Source: an uncultured Ruminococcus sp. (lineage in GTDB: Bacteria > Bacillota > Clostridia > Oscillospirales > Ruminococcaceae). Taken from it: a DNA stretch of 64,000 nucleotides. Positions 33,689-43,047 of the stretch are shown here, in pieces. Numbering within the stretch: position 1 is the stretch's first letter; every line of letters begins with the position of its first letter. Location of the stretch: positions 48,982-112,981 of the forward strand of contig UQYK01000002.1 in NCBI GenBank assembly GCA_900545285.1, in the 5' to 3' direction. The notes under the pieces were generated by a model. The model had not been told where the DNA came from and made no database searches. It saw only the letters and a list, made by a program, of their open reading frames with translations. The position numbers and the translations under genes are program-made.

Positions 33689-35116
33689 TTAATCTCCTTT
33701 ATTATGCTCCGTTTCCTGGTGCTGGATGTGCTCCTGCCGTGCCAGTTCCTCCTGGGCGGCCAGTTCCTGCGCATCGTGTGCATTGGCTTCCTCGTTAGAT
33801 TCCCCCGGAAACAGCGCCGTTTTCAGCGTCATCAAAATAATCCGGAGATCCAGGAAAATGGAGTAATTTTCAATATACATCAAGTCCATTTTCAATTTAT
33901 CATAGGGCTGTGTATCATAAAGCCCTGTGACCTGCGCATAACCGGTAAGTCCGGCCTTCACATGCAGGCGAAACTCAAATTCCGGCATGTTCTTTTCATA
34001 TTCCTGCGCCAATTCCGGGCGCTCCGGGCGCGGCCCTACAACGGACATATCGCCCTTGAGAATATTGAACAGCTGGGGCAGTTCATCCAGGCGGCACTTT
34101 CGCAGAATGCGTCCCACCCGTGTGATCCGCTTATCATCCTCCCGCGCCAGCTGTGGCCCGTTTTTCTCGGCATCCACCACCATGCTGCGGAACTTGTACA
34201 CGTAGAATTCCCGTCCCCGTTCTGTCAGGCGCTTCTGCCGGAACAGTACCGGACCGCCATCATCGAGTTTAATGGCAATCGCCACTGCCAGCATAATGGG
34301 GGACAAAACCACCAGAAAAACTACGGCGAAGGCCAGATCAAACAGGCGCTTTCCCAGCTTCTGTTCAAATGTCAGGCCGTAGTTCCGGCACAGCAGCAGC
34401 GGCGTGTCAAACAGACGGATTTCCTCTGCGCCGCGCAAAATAATATCAGACAATTTCGGCGCCACATAGGCACGAATGTTTTTGGCAAAGCAATATTTTA
34501 TGAGATCATTTCGTTTTTTTCCGGACACCTCACAGAGAATAATGCCCTCATAGCGCTCCATGGCCTTCCGGATTTCCTCCGGCGATGCCTCTGCACTGAC
34601 CGACTCACAAATCATATACTTGTCCACCCGGCGGCTCATTTTCAGCACAAGCTCCGCCGCCGTACGGTCACCATAGATAACCACCAGCTTTCTGGGCGGA
34701 TAGAGCCGGAAATAGACCTTATTGGTCAGGAAAATCCACAGCAGCAGCACAATCAGATCTGCCACTGTCAAAAGCATCATCGGCAGCGTTGCAGAAAAAT
34801 CGCGGTTTACCACGCTGATCTGCAAATAGGTCAGAACATTGACGCAGAAAATCGAAAGCGTCTGGGAATAAAACATGTCTGTCCGCTTCAGATAGCCGAT
34901 TTTCAGGCCGCCAAAGGCCTTGCTGAACAGCAGAACAAGTATCACATAAATCAAAATCATAACCCAGTTGCCACGCCGATAGAACGGCAGCAGAATGGCA
35001 TCGCTGTAGCTCCGATACCATACCCAGGCGAATCCGATTGCATACAGACTCACCAGCAGCACTGCGTTAAAAAACGAAAAGATCCGTTTAAACTGATCTC
35101 TGTTATTTTTCATCAT
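33689..35116 (-). CDS. Polyprenyl-phosphate sugar-1-phosphate transferase (WcaJ/WbaP-like)
   Basis: The 475-residue protein has five membrane helices, a CoA-binding-like Rossmann region, and a C-terminal initiating transferase domain with KRLFDLAFAVVFLV, FRQKRL, YKFRSM, DELPQLFNILKGDMSVVGPR and LTGYAQVTG. It loads the first sugar phosphate on undecaprenyl phosphate at the inner membrane. The start is uncertain: MMKNN at 35116 fits the family but has no good ribosome site, and the promoter at 35299-35328 leaves a leader of about 180 bases; an ATG at 35134 is also possible. Confidence 0.9.
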   Translation of the reverse strand: MMKNNRDQFKRIFSFFNAVLLVSLYAIGFAWVWYRSYSDAILLPFYRRGNWVMILIYVILVLLFSKAFGGLKIGYLKRTDMFYSQTLSIFCVNVLTYLQISVVNRDFSATLPMMLLTVADLIVLLLWIFLTNKVYFRLYPPRKLVVIYGDRTAAELVLKMSRRVDKYMICESVSAEASPEEIRKAMERYEGIILCEVSGKKRNDLIKYCFAKNIRAYVAPKLSDIILRGAEEIRLFDTPLLLCRNYGLTFEQKLGKRLFDLAFAVVFLVVLSPIMLAVAIAIKLDDGGPVLFRQKRLTERGREFYVYKFRSMVVDAEKNGPQLAREDDKRITRVGRILRKCRLDELPQLFNILKGDMSVVGPRPERPELAQEYEKNMPEFEFRLHVKAGLTGYAQVTGLYDTQPYDKLKMDLMYIENYSIFLDLRIILMTLKTALFPGESNEEANAHDAQELAAQEELARQEHIQHQETEHNKGD

Positions 35117-35298
35117 TTTGCTGGCATACAGCATTTGACACGCTGTATGGAGACAACTCACTTTCCAAAGAATCTTTTGTCCGGCAGGCGGCGCGTCTGC
35201 TTCATTTCCGAAAGCCAGACCAAATGCCGTTTTTGATGCAAATTGTATCATTACGCAAACAGCCGGACACACCCTGTTCACAGGATATTGTACTCCTT

Positions 35299-35328
35299 AT
35301 TATAGCAGACGAAGTACAGTGCTGTCAA
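35299..35328 (-). promoter_or_regulatory. Promoter of the glycan operon
   Basis: On the minus strand TTGACA (35323-35328) and TATAAT (35299-35304) are 18 bp apart, both consensus. Confidence 0.85.
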
Positions 35329-35361
35329 GGGTTTCTGTTATTTTTCACTGTTTCCACAAAA

Positions 35362-35397
35362 AAATCCGACGTCACGGCAGATTGTGACATCGGATTT
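35362..35397 (-). terminator. Terminator after the second anti-sigma gene
   Basis: AAATCCGACGTCAC and GTGACATCGGATTT flank eight bases (one mismatch); the minus strand has a T run. It separates the sigma unit from the glycan operon. Confidence 0.85.
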
Positions 35398-35509
35398 ACC
35401 CGGTCAGAAACCGGAAAGGAGAAATATTTCTCATATTTCTGCATTAGAAGCAAGTTCTGATGCGAGTAACTGTCATATCTTACACAGGCGAAACGCGCCC
35501 CCTGATTCT

Positions 35510-36439
35510 TTACTGCATCGCCGTAAAGAGGTAATACTCATCCATGCCGGCATACTGTACGGCCAGCTGTGCGGTTTCCCCTTCGCTCTCGATTTCATAA
35601 ACCAGAACAGTAAATGTGTCGCCCACATCCGGACCACTGGTTACGCCAACCCCCAGATAAGAAACAATCTGCTCGGAGCTGATGGTCTCATACTCTGTAT
35701 CATAGGGCATGCCGTCCCACATCAGACGATAGTAATAACGGATATTCTCCATGGTCGGACTCGGAAGCGGCCGATGGGTAAAGCTCGGTGCCGTTGTCGT
35801 TGCAGCAGCGGTAGTCTGGGTTTCCGGCTGCCGGGTTTCCGGTGCCGCGGTAGTTTGGGACACCGGTGCCGCCGTGGTGGCCGCAGATGCCGGTCTGGTC
35901 ACTGCCGGCTGTGTCTGAACAGTCTCCGGCGTAGTGGAGACGACAGCCGGCTGTGTTTCTCGCCAGCTTTCTTCCGGTTCTTCTTCCGGCAAAAAAGGCA
36001 CCTCTGTCACAGCAGAAGCTGCCGTGGTCTGGGTTTCCTTGGACACCGCGGCAGTCTCTGAAACCGCGGTAGTTTCCTTTTGCGGTACAGATGCTGCGGA
36101 TTCCTGGGGCTGTGTCTTTGTTTCTGTTTCCATGATACCGACAGCTTCCGTCACAGTGGTCTGCTCCGGAACAACCTCCAGTTGGCCTGCCCCATTCTGC
36201 GGCAGTCTCCCGTGAAGCGCGCTGAATGCCAGAACCACGCAGGCCAGCGCCACAGCTCCGGCAGAGGTCTGCCACCGCTGATACCACGGTCGCCGCTTTT
36301 GATGCCTGGATGCCTGCTTTTCTGCTGCACGCCGCATAATTTCTGCATACATGCGGTCTTTTGCCGCTTCGGTGGGTGCCAGCGGTTCAGCTGCGTCCTG
36401 TATCAGTTTTTGAATCGGATCCTGCTCCATGTTCTGCAT
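35510..36439 (-). CDS. Transmembrane anti-sigma-like protein with Thr/Pro-rich stalk and external domain
   Basis: AGGAGGTGAG places the start at 36439, inside the sigma gene (53-base overlap); 309 residues. A cytoplasmic N-terminus of about 60 residues is followed by one membrane helix (AGAVALACVVLAFSAL), a stalk of about 140 residues rich in Thr, Pro, Ala and Glu, and a compact C-terminal domain of about 80 residues (MENIRYYYRLMWDG to YYLFTAMQ). The plan recalls the RsgI-type anti-sigma factors of cellulolytic clostridia, which sense polysaccharides through an outer domain, but no RsgI or carbohydrate-binding motif is certain. Confidence 0.78.
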   Translation of the reverse strand: MQNMEQDPIQKLIQDAAEPLAPTEAAKDRMYAEIMRRAAEKQASRHQKRRPWYQRWQTSAGAVALACVVLAFSALHGRLPQNGAGQLEVVPEQTTVTEAVGIMETETKTQPQESAASVPQKETTAVSETAAVSKETQTTAASAVTEVPFLPEEEPEESWRETQPAVVSTTPETVQTQPAVTRPASAATTAAPVSQTTAAPETRQPETQTTAAATTTAPSFTHRPLPSPTMENIRYYYRLMWDGMPYDTEYETISSEQIVSYLGVGVTSGPDVGDTFTVLVYEIESEGETAQLAVQYAGMDEYYLFTAMQ

Positions 36440-36926
36440 TCTGCTCACCTCCTATATTTTTTTCCAGCTGTTTTCTGCCGCGATGCAGCAGAGAACGCAC
36501 AGTAGATTCTTTTTTATGCAGCATTTCTGCAATTTCTGTCCCGGAATAGCCCTCATAGTAGAACAGATACAGCACTGTCCGGTACTGATCCGGCAGTTTC
36601 ATCACAGCCCCCAGAACCGGAGAATCCTGTTCTTCCGGCGAAGGCGTTGTTCCCAGGGCGCTCTCCCAGTCTTCTACATCACTGCGTTTTGACCGCAGCC
36701 AATGGTGCAGTGCATTTTTACACAAATTTGACGCGGTAACAATCAACCACGCCCGTGCATGTTTCTCTTCCTCCCAGATTTCCGGATGATCCATTGCACG
36801 CAAAAATGTTTCCTGCGTCAGATCTTCTGCATCCATCTGGTTTCGCATCCGGATCAGACAGATACGGTATACAGAATCCACATGCCGTGCATAAAACTGC
36901 GCAAATGCGGTTTCATCCTGCGGCAT
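36387..36926 (-). CDS. ECF-type RNA polymerase sigma factor
   Basis: The 179-residue protein has region 2 (FYARHVDSVYRICLIRM; AEDLTQETFLRAM) and region 4 (LPDQYRTVLYLFYYEGYSGTEIAEML; TVRSLLHRGRKQLEKN). Its last 53 bases are shared with the anti-sigma-like gene. It has its own promoter at 37049-37077, which is of housekeeping type and not an obvious autoregulated ECF promoter. Confidence 0.94.
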   Translation of the reverse strand: MPQDETAFAQFYARHVDSVYRICLIRMRNQMDAEDLTQETFLRAMDHPEIWEEEKHARAWLIVTASNLCKNALHHWLRSKRSDVEDWESALGTTPSPEEQDSPVLGAVMKLPDQYRTVLYLFYYEGYSGTEIAEMLHKKESTVRSLLHRGRKQLEKNIGGEQNAEHGAGSDSKTDTGRS

Positions 36927-37048
36927 GAAAACGCCTCCCTACTCCCCTGCGGATTGCCGCCAATTTCAGCCAGCAGTCAATCCGACGCCTATTTTGTTGT
37001 CTCTTTTTGAATGGAATCCCAAGTGTATCATCGGATTCTTCTACCTAT

Positions 37049-37077
37049 AGTATACCGCTTTTTTCTCCAATTGTAAA
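37049..37077 (-). promoter_or_regulatory. Promoter of the second sigma/anti-sigma unit
   Basis: On the minus strand TTTACA (37072-37077) and TATACT (37049-37054) with 17 bp between. Confidence 0.75.
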
Positions 37078-37850
37078 GTGCCGGTATGCACACTTTTTGC
37101 AAATTCTACAATTTCCGCAAAATTCGCATCTATCCAAAGGGCAAGTCTGCCGTCTGCGACAGTGCCCGGTATCTTCTGCGGCACACTGTGCCGCAACGAG
37201 GAAATGGAAGCAATTCCACAGGCGCTTTCGCCTGAGAATTTTTTGCGGAACGCGTTCCCAATCTGCGTTCCATAGAACACCAGACAGCTAATTCTGCTGC
37301 CTGAAAAGCTGTTTCAGCAGCTGCTGCCGCGCGAAAACAGCCTTCTGGTCTGCATGCGGATAGCTTCTGCACAAATCCAGCAGCATTGCGCCCAGATCCC
37401 GGCCATTTTGCTGGCCAGTCCTTTCTGATCTGTTCCGGCACAGCCGGCAGTTTTGCCTGCCGTCCCTTCTTGCTGCCCGAAAACTGCATCTGTGCAGATT
37501 ATCCGAAAATCCCAATGCGGCGGTTCTATTTTGGCAGTGCCGCCGTTTTTTCAGAGCGTAGTTCCATAAAAAATGTCTTGCCACATTTCATGGAACCGCG
37601 CTCTGAGTACCTGCCTGTAAGCGGTTTCACCTACAGCGTGGAGCCGTTTCTGGCATAAGCGCATTCATCTGAAAGCCCTTATGCCGTACCGCCCCTGAAA
37701 AATCCCTTCACTATAGATACAATTTTGCAGTCTCAAATGTTGCACCCGGCTGAAAATTTTTTTCGATTTGTAGACATGCACAAATACGTGCTCATTTTTT
37801 GTGCAAATTTGCTGTTTTTCCAGAAGCGCACGGGATTTGAAAAAAAAGAT
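37078..37850. other. Unexplained 770-bp tract with several hairpins
   Basis: No gene is convincing. It holds a perfect palindrome TGCGGCACACTGTGCCGCA (37177-37195), a hairpin AGGCG/CGCCT followed by a T run (37220-37240), GGCGG/CCGCC followed by TTTTTT (about 37512-37550), and CAGAGCG...TTCCAT / ATGGAA...CGCTCTG (37555-37606). Two plus-strand terminator-like hairpins without an upstream gene suggest small RNAs or a decayed locus; minus frames at 37130-37489 and 37288-37584 might be relics. Confidence 0.4.
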
Positions 37851-37869
37851 TCCATTTTGCAGAAATTTA

Positions 37870-37878
37870 TGCTATAAT
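37870..37878 (+). promoter_or_regulatory. Extended -10 promoter of the flippase gene
   Basis: TGCTATAAT (37870-37878) is a full extended -10 motif; no good -35 is present 17 bp upstream. Confidence 0.55.
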
Positions 37879-37956
37879 AAAAGTAGTATGCAGATCTGCT
37901 GGTCTGGTCTGTAAATCCCTCATCCCTTGAGGATTCCGTTTCAAAGGTGGTTTTTC

Positions 37957-39378
37957 ATGAACAAATACAAAAAGCTTGCATCCAATACGCTGATTTTTGC
38001 AATCGGCTCGTTTGGTTCTAAAATTCTGCTGCTGCTGCTGACGCGGCTCTATACCGGAAATATCAACCCCGGCGACAACAGCACAAAGGAACTGCTGGAA
38101 CAGACCGCCAACTTTCTGATTCCGATTATTACGTTTTCCATTGCAGATGCGGTAATCCGCTACGGCATCGACCGGAACTATGACAACCGCAAGGTTTTCA
38201 CCTCTGCCTGTGCAGCAGAAGCATTCGGCGTTGTGCTGCTCCTGCTGATCTCGCCGCTGTTGAATCTGCTCCCCTACACAGAGGGCTTTGTGGTGCTGCT
38301 GGTGATTTACTGTATCACCTCCGGCTTCCGCCAGATTGCCTCCCAGTTTGTCCGTGCCAGAGGGCTGGTACAGCTCTTTGCGCTGGACGGCATTCTGGCC
38401 ACGCTGACGCTCTTCATTTTCAACATGACGTTTATTGCCGGATTCCACATGGGTGTCACCGGCTTTATGATCTCTGTCATCCTGTCCGACCTGCTCTCCG
38501 GCCTGTTCCTCTGGACGGTGGCTGGCCTGCAAAAGTTCTTCCGTCCCCGGTACATGGACAAGAAGATGCTGCGGATTATGCTGCGGTTTTCCATTCCGCT
38601 GATTCCGTCTGCGCTGCTGTGGCTGGTCACCGGATTTTCAGACCGTCTCTTTATCCGGTATATGTCCGGGCCGACTGGCCTGGTGGGCGAAACAGCCGCC
38701 GGCATCTACGGGGTTTCCTCCAAGATCCCCAACCTGATTTCCACCATTTCCACGATCTTTTTTCAGGCATGGAACATGTCTGCCATTGAAGAAAATGATT
38801 CCAAAGACCGCAGCCGGTTCTATCAGAAAATTTTTGACGCTTACCAGTCTTTTATGTTTATGGCCAGCGCATTCCTGATTGTATTCGTGCGGATTCTGTC
38901 CAATATCCTGATCAATTCCAACATTTATCCGGAGTATGCAACGGCATTCCGCTACACTCCGGTTCTGATCATTGGTGTGCTGATGATGTGCTTTAACCAG
39001 TTCCTCAGCAGCGTCTACACCGCTACGCAGAACACGACTCACTCATTCTGGACAAGCCTGGTGGCCGCAATTGTCAACATTGTGCTCAACATCATCCTGA
39101 TTCATCTCTGGGGCATTATGGGTGCCGCAATCGCCACCTTCTTCAGCTATTTTGTGTGCTACTGCATCCGTATTGTGGATGCCAGACGGTACATCCCGTT
39201 CCAGGTAAACCACGCCAAATTCCTGGCCAACAGCGGCATTTTGTTCCTCCTGGGCATTGTTGTCGTAGACGCGCCGCCTATGTGGATTCCGCTTCTGATT
39301 GTTGGCCTGGCATTCATGGTCTTTTATAACTTTAGTGCCATTCTGCAAACCCTGACGCAGCTGAAACGCAGACGCTAA
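37957..39378 (+). CDS. Polysaccharide/lipid-linked oligosaccharide flippase (MATE/MOP superfamily)
   Basis: The ATG at 37957 follows AAAGGTGG; 473 residues with about 14 membrane helices. The start (YKKLASNTLIFAIGSFGSKIL) and inner motifs (IPLIPSALLWLVTGFSDR; TQNTTHSFWTSLVAAIVNIVLN) match the polysaccharide biosynthesis (Wzx/RfbX) branch. It likely flips the undecaprenyl-linked glycan assembled by the genes at 28-35 kb, although it is transcribed separately. Confidence 0.9.
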   Translation: MNKYKKLASNTLIFAIGSFGSKILLLLLTRLYTGNINPGDNSTKELLEQTANFLIPIITFSIADAVIRYGIDRNYDNRKVFTSACAAEAFGVVLLLLISPLLNLLPYTEGFVVLLVIYCITSGFRQIASQFVRARGLVQLFALDGILATLTLFIFNMTFIAGFHMGVTGFMISVILSDLLSGLFLWTVAGLQKFFRPRYMDKKMLRIMLRFSIPLIPSALLWLVTGFSDRLFIRYMSGPTGLVGETAAGIYGVSSKIPNLISTISTIFFQAWNMSAIEENDSKDRSRFYQKIFDAYQSFMFMASAFLIVFVRILSNILINSNIYPEYATAFRYTPVLIIGVLMMCFNQFLSSVYTATQNTTHSFWTSLVAAIVNIVLNIILIHLWGIMGAAIATFFSYFVCYCIRIVDARRYIPFQVNHAKFLANSGILFLLGIVVVDAPPMWIPLLIVGLAFMVFYNFSAILQTLTQLKRRR

Positions 39379-39429
39379 GTTTCTTGCAGCAACAGGCACT
39401 GCCTATTTCCCACGAAAGGAGTTTTTCCT

Positions 39430-40143
39430 ATGTCTACCCCTCATAACGCAGCAAATCCCGGTGATATTGCAGAAACCGTCCTCATGCCCGGAGATCCTCT
39501 CCGCGCCAAATTCATTGCCGAACACTATCTGGAAAACGCCGTGTGCTACAACACCGTCCGCGGCATGTACGGATACACCGGCACCTATGCCGGCATCCCG
39601 GTTTCCATCCAGGGCAGCGGCATGGGTATGCCCTCCATCGGCATCTATTCCTATGAGCTGTACCACATGTACGGCGTAAAGCGAATTCTCCGCGTCGGCA
39701 CTGCCGGCGGCGTTGCCGATCACATCCATCTGCGGGACATTGTTCTGGGACAGGCTTCCTGCACCGATTCCAACTATGCCGCCCAGTACCATCTGCCCGG
39801 TACCTATGCCCCCATCGCTTCCTTTTCTCTGCTGGAAGCGGCCGCGCAGACTGCCAGGGAACTGCATCTGCCGGTTCATGTGGGAAATCTTCTGTCTACA
39901 GATGTATTCTACCAGGAGCCTAGTCCGCTGCCGCAGTGGGCTGCTATGGGCGTTCTGGCAACGGAAATGGAATCTGCTGCCCTCTACATGAACGCCGCCG
40001 CTGCCGGGGCAGAAGCACTCTGTATCGTAACTGTTTCCGACTGTCCGCTTCGCAACGAGTTCACCACCGCAGAAGAACGCCAGTCCACCTTTACCGACAT
40101 GATGCAGCTTGCGCTGGAAACTGTCAAGCACATCCACCAGTAA
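39430..40143 (+). CDS. deoD: Purine nucleoside phosphorylase (DeoD type)
   Basis: The 237-residue protein has the hexameric PNP pattern: VLMPGDPLRAKFIAE (phosphate site), GSGMGMPSIGIYSYEL, RVGTAGG, and ATEMESAALY with Asp in VSDC. It splits purine ribo- and deoxyribonucleosides into base and sugar phosphate. CGAAAGGAG precedes the ATG. It follows the flippase by 51 bp and may share its transcript. Confidence 0.96.
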   Translation: MSTPHNAANPGDIAETVLMPGDPLRAKFIAEHYLENAVCYNTVRGMYGYTGTYAGIPVSIQGSGMGMPSIGIYSYELYHMYGVKRILRVGTAGGVADHIHLRDIVLGQASCTDSNYAAQYHLPGTYAPIASFSLLEAAAQTARELHLPVHVGNLLSTDVFYQEPSPLPQWAAMGVLATEMESAALYMNAAAAGAEALCIVTVSDCPLRNEFTTAEERQSTFTDMMQLALETVKHIHQ

Positions 40144-40154
40144 CGATTTTTGAC

Positions 40155-40200
40155 AAAAGCAGGCACAGCGGTAAAAAATATGCCGCCGTACCTGCTTTTT
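40155..40200 (+). terminator. Terminator after deoD
   Basis: AAAAGCAGG and CCTGCTTTTT enclose an inner GCGG/CCGC pairing. Confidence 0.85.
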
Positions 40201-40380
40201 CAGGTTGCTTTAAGGTTTCTCCGGTATACTAAGGGCATGGATTGAACAATCCCCCAATTCCCCTTTTTTATTGTTGAAAACATCGTTTTCATATTAATCT
40301 TTGGCAGCGACTGCTGTCTATGCTTTTTCTTTTGGCCTGTCCGGATGATTCCAGACAGGTTTTCTTTTTTGCCCCCAGAC
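40201..40380 (+). other. Intergenic tract ending in a plus-strand terminator-like hairpin
   Basis: CCTGTCCGG and CCAGACAGG (40336-40359) are followed by TTTTCTTTTTT. No gene precedes it on this strand after the deoD terminator, so a short RNA of roughly 100-150 bases is possible; a TATACT at about 40224 has no convincing -35. Confidence 0.35.
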
Positions 40381-40385
40381 AATAA

Positions 40386-40427
40386 AAACGTCCTGCGCCG
40401 GAAATAATCTCCGGTCACAGGACGTTT
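40386..40427 (-). terminator. Terminator after the MsmK-type ATPase gene
   Basis: AAACGTCCTG and CAGGACGTTT enclose CCGGA/TCCGG; the minus strand ends in a T-rich run. Confidence 0.88.
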
Positions 40428-40449
40428 CGTTTTATTCGGAAAGAGGCAA

Positions 40450-41586
40450 TCAGTTAATGATTGTTTCTTCAGTTTCCTTGTTAAACAGGTGAATCTTGTT
40501 CGGATCCATAGCGATCTTGATGTCATCCTGCGGACGAGCAGTAGAACGCGGATCAACACGTGCTGTCATGGAAATACCAGCGCACTGGAGATACAGGAAT
40601 GTTTCTGCACCCATCATTTCGGTGATTTCAACAGTAGCGTCAACCACACCAGTAGTTGCATTGGACAGGAACATCTGATCATCGTGGAGTGCTTCCGGAC
40701 GAATACCCAGAACAACTTCCTTATCTACATAATCAGCCAGAGCCGGTGTTACCTTAGCAGCCGGAATTTCGATCTGATACTTTACAGCCTTGCTGGTCTT
40801 TGTTGCTTCAGAGCCAAACTCTACATAGTAGTTGTTTGCCTTCTTCAGAACAGCATCGATGAAGTTCATCTGCGGAGAGCCCAGGAATCCTGCAACGAAC
40901 TTGTTGCCCGGCTTCTCGTACAGAGCCTGCGGTGTATCGATCTGCTGGATGATACCATCCCTCATAACAACGATACGGTCACCCATGGTCATAGCCTCGG
41001 TCTGATCGTGTGTTACGTAAATGAATGTAGTACCCAGCTTCTTGTGCAGCTTGGAAATTTCAGTTCTCATCTGTGCACGGAGCTTTGCGTCCAGGTTGGA
41101 CAGCGGCTCGTCAAGCAGGAATACCTGCGGATTACGAACGATTGCACGACCCAGTGCAACACGCTGTCTCTGACCACCGGACATAGCCTTCGGCTTACGA
41201 TCCAGCAGGTGGCTCAGATCCAGGATCTTAGCAGCTTCTTCTACTTTTCTTGCGATTTCATCCTTCGGAACCTTGCGGAGCTTCAGACCGAATGCCATGT
41301 TGTCAAATACGGTCATGTGCGGATACAGCGCATAGTTCTGGAATACCATTGCGATGTCTCTGTCCTTCGGTGCGATGTCATTTACCAGACGGTCGCCGAT
41401 GTACAGCTCACCTTCAGAGATTTCTTCCAGACCAGCGATCATACGCAGAGTAGTAGACTTACCACAGCCGGAAGGTCCAACCAGTACGATGAATTCCTTA
41501 TCTTTGATTTCGAGGTTAACGTCTTTTACAGCAACAACGTTGCCCGGATACTTCTTATAAATGTGTCGAAGTGATAAACTTGCCAT
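40450..41586 (-). CDS. msmK: Sugar ABC transporter ATP-binding protein (MsmK/UgpC type)
   Basis: 378 residues with Walker [10 protein letters not shown] (37-45), signature [14 protein letters not shown], Walker [13 protein letters not shown] and the C-terminal TOBE/OB domain (about 240-378) of the MalK/MsmK class. In Gram-positives one such ATPase often powers several sugar importers, and none of the membrane or binding-protein genes is adjacent here. Codon use is strongly biased (CGT, GGT, AAG), suggesting high expression. Confidence 0.94.
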   Translation of the reverse strand: MASLSLRHIYKKYPGNVVAVKDVNLEIKDKEFIVLVGPSGCGKSTTLRMIAGLEEISEGELYIGDRLVNDIAPKDRDIAMVFQNYALYPHMTVFDNMAFGLKLRKVPKDEIARKVEEAAKILDLSHLLDRKPKAMSGGQRQRVALGRAIVRNPQVFLLDEPLSNLDAKLRAQMRTEISKLHKKLGTTFIYVTHDQTEAMTMGDRIVVMRDGIIQQIDTPQALYEKPGNKFVAGFLGSPQMNFIDAVLKKANNYYVEFGSEATKTSKAVKYQIEIPAAKVTPALADYVDKEVVLGIRPEALHDDQMFLSNATTGVVDATVEITEMMGAETFLYLQCAGISMTARVDPRSTARPQDDIKIAMDPNKIHLFNKETEETIIN

Positions 41587-41670
41587 TTTGTGCAGTTCCT
41601 CCTAAACTAGATTTTCCCGTTCCGAGCGACCTGACAAGCCCTGCCGTTCTTCGCTCCCGGTGATATTATT

Positions 41671-41699
41671 ATCATACCAAAAAAACAAACATTTTTCAA
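41671..41699 (-). promoter_or_regulatory. Promoter of the MsmK-type ATPase gene
   Basis: On the minus strand TTGAAA (41694-41699) and TATGAT (41671-41676) with 17 bp between. Confidence 0.7.
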
Positions 41700-41753
41700 G
41701 TCATTTATTGCCCAAAATTCAGTCTGTACATTTATCCATTATGACGAATTTTT

Positions 41754-42494
41754 CTAGCCGGTTTGTAGCAAGCTTGCAAAATCAGCTTCATATTTCAACA
41801 TTTTTTGGACATCTTTATGCAATAGCACTTGACACCCTCCCAAAGGCAAATCCGGCGGTAAAACCAGGCCGCCGATGGCCACCCGTTCCAGCTCCTCCAC
41901 ATGGTTTCCCATGGCGGCAAACATCCGGCGCACCTGATGATATTTCCCCTCCCGCAGAAGAATCAGGGCTTCCCTCTGCGTTCCGGGAACCAGAGCCGCC
42001 TGCGCCGGCATACACTGTGTGCCGTCTCTCAGCACCATGCCGGACGCGATCTGCGCGGCATAGGAATCCTCCCACGGACGCGCCAGAACAATCCGGTAAA
42101 ACTTCGCCGCATGCGACCGCACCGAAATGATCTGGTGCGCCATCTGGCCGTCATCGGTCAGCAGCAGCATGCCGGTCGAGTCCTTGTCCAATCGTCCCAC
42201 AGGCCGCAGATTCTTGCGAAGCAGCGCCGGCGGAATCAGCTCCAATACGCTGTGCTGCCCCGACTCATCAGCGGAGCAGACATAGCCCTTCGGTTTATTC
42301 AGGAGGACATACAAGTACGGGTCTCCGGGCACATGCTCGCCCATGAGACAAACGCGGTTTTCCTCCGGTTTCACAGGGAAATCGGACTTTTTCATCACGG
42401 CGCCGTCTACTGTAACGCTGCCGCTGCTGATCATCTGCCGCAGCTCCCGGCGCGAATACATCGTCCGGGCGGAGAGAAACTGATCCAGCCGCAT
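41754..42494 (-). CDS. RsuA-family pseudouridine synthase
   Basis: The ATG at 42494 follows AAGGGGTG; 246 residues. An S4 RNA-binding domain (MRLDQFLSARTMYSRRELRQ, about 1-60) precedes the catalytic domain with GRLDKDSTGMLLLTDDG, whose Asp attacks uridine, and EGKYHQVRRMFAAMGNHV. RsuA modifies 16S rRNA U516; RluB/E/F are alternatives. Divergent from the DUF4830 gene. Confidence 0.92.
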   Translation of the reverse strand: MRLDQFLSARTMYSRRELRQMISSGSVTVDGAVMKKSDFPVKPEENRVCLMGEHVPGDPYLYVLLNKPKGYVCSADESGQHSVLELIPPALLRKNLRPVGRLDKDSTGMLLLTDDGQMAHQIISVRSHAAKFYRIVLARPWEDSYAAQIASGMVLRDGTQCMPAQAALVPGTQREALILLREGKYHQVRRMFAAMGNHVEELERVAIGGLVLPPDLPLGGCQVLLHKDVQKMLKYEADFASLLQTG

Positions 42495-42599
42495 CTTAAC
42501 ACCCCTTCTCTTCTGGTTTTGTATCCCCATGCATGTTTTCCCGGTCTGCCGCATAAAAAGATTGCAGAGCATATTTTTACGGGAAAGGTGGTCACGCAA

Positions 42600-43028
42600 A
42601 TGATGATTCGAAAACGTATCATTTTAATCCTGGGGCTTGTTGGTTTTCTGTTGGGAAGCGGCTGGCTGTGCTGGTATCTGCGGCAGGAGCCGGCCGCACC
42701 GGAGCCGCTGTGCATCACGTTGCCGGACGAATCCGCGCAGATTGAATTCCTCGCGCAGCACGGCTTTCCGGAGAGCCGCTGTGCCAGTGCAGAAGCCGTT
42801 CAGCTGCCGGCTGCCGTAGATGCCGCCTATGCGGACTACGCCGCACTCCAGCGTGCCCAGCAGCTGCCGCTGGAGGACTTTCTGGGATGTGCCGGCACAC
42901 GGTACACCTACACGTCAGAAGCCTCTGCGCACTGCACAGAGCTGCTCCTGGACAGCAGTGGCCGCCTTCTGGGAGCGATGCAGTATGACCGCACCGATCC
43001 CCTCTCCACCTGTGCGCCGCTCTGGTAA
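42600..43028 (+). CDS. DUF4830-type membrane-anchored protein
   Basis: 142 residues from the ATG at 42600 (AAAGGTGG upstream). A single N-terminal membrane helix (about 7-27) is followed by a DUF4830-like external domain (QIEFLAQHGF; AYADYAALQRAQQLPLEDFLG; TRYTY). Function is unknown. The upstream plus frame extends far left but runs antisense to the pseudouridine synthase gene and is not coding. Confidence 0.8.
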   Translation: MMIRKRIILILGLVGFLLGSGWLCWYLRQEPAAPEPLCITLPDESAQIEFLAQHGFPESRCASAEAVQLPAAVDAAYADYAALQRAQQLPLEDFLGCAGTRYTYTSEASAHCTELLLDSSGRLLGAMQYDRTDPLSTCAPLW

Positions 43029-43047
43029 AGCCAGGCAGTGCTTCGGC

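Noticed and set aside
37288..37584. Minus-strand frame of 98 residues
   Set aside because: Highly basic and Cys/Arg-rich, no start signal, interrupted by terminator-like hairpins; kept only as a possible relic.
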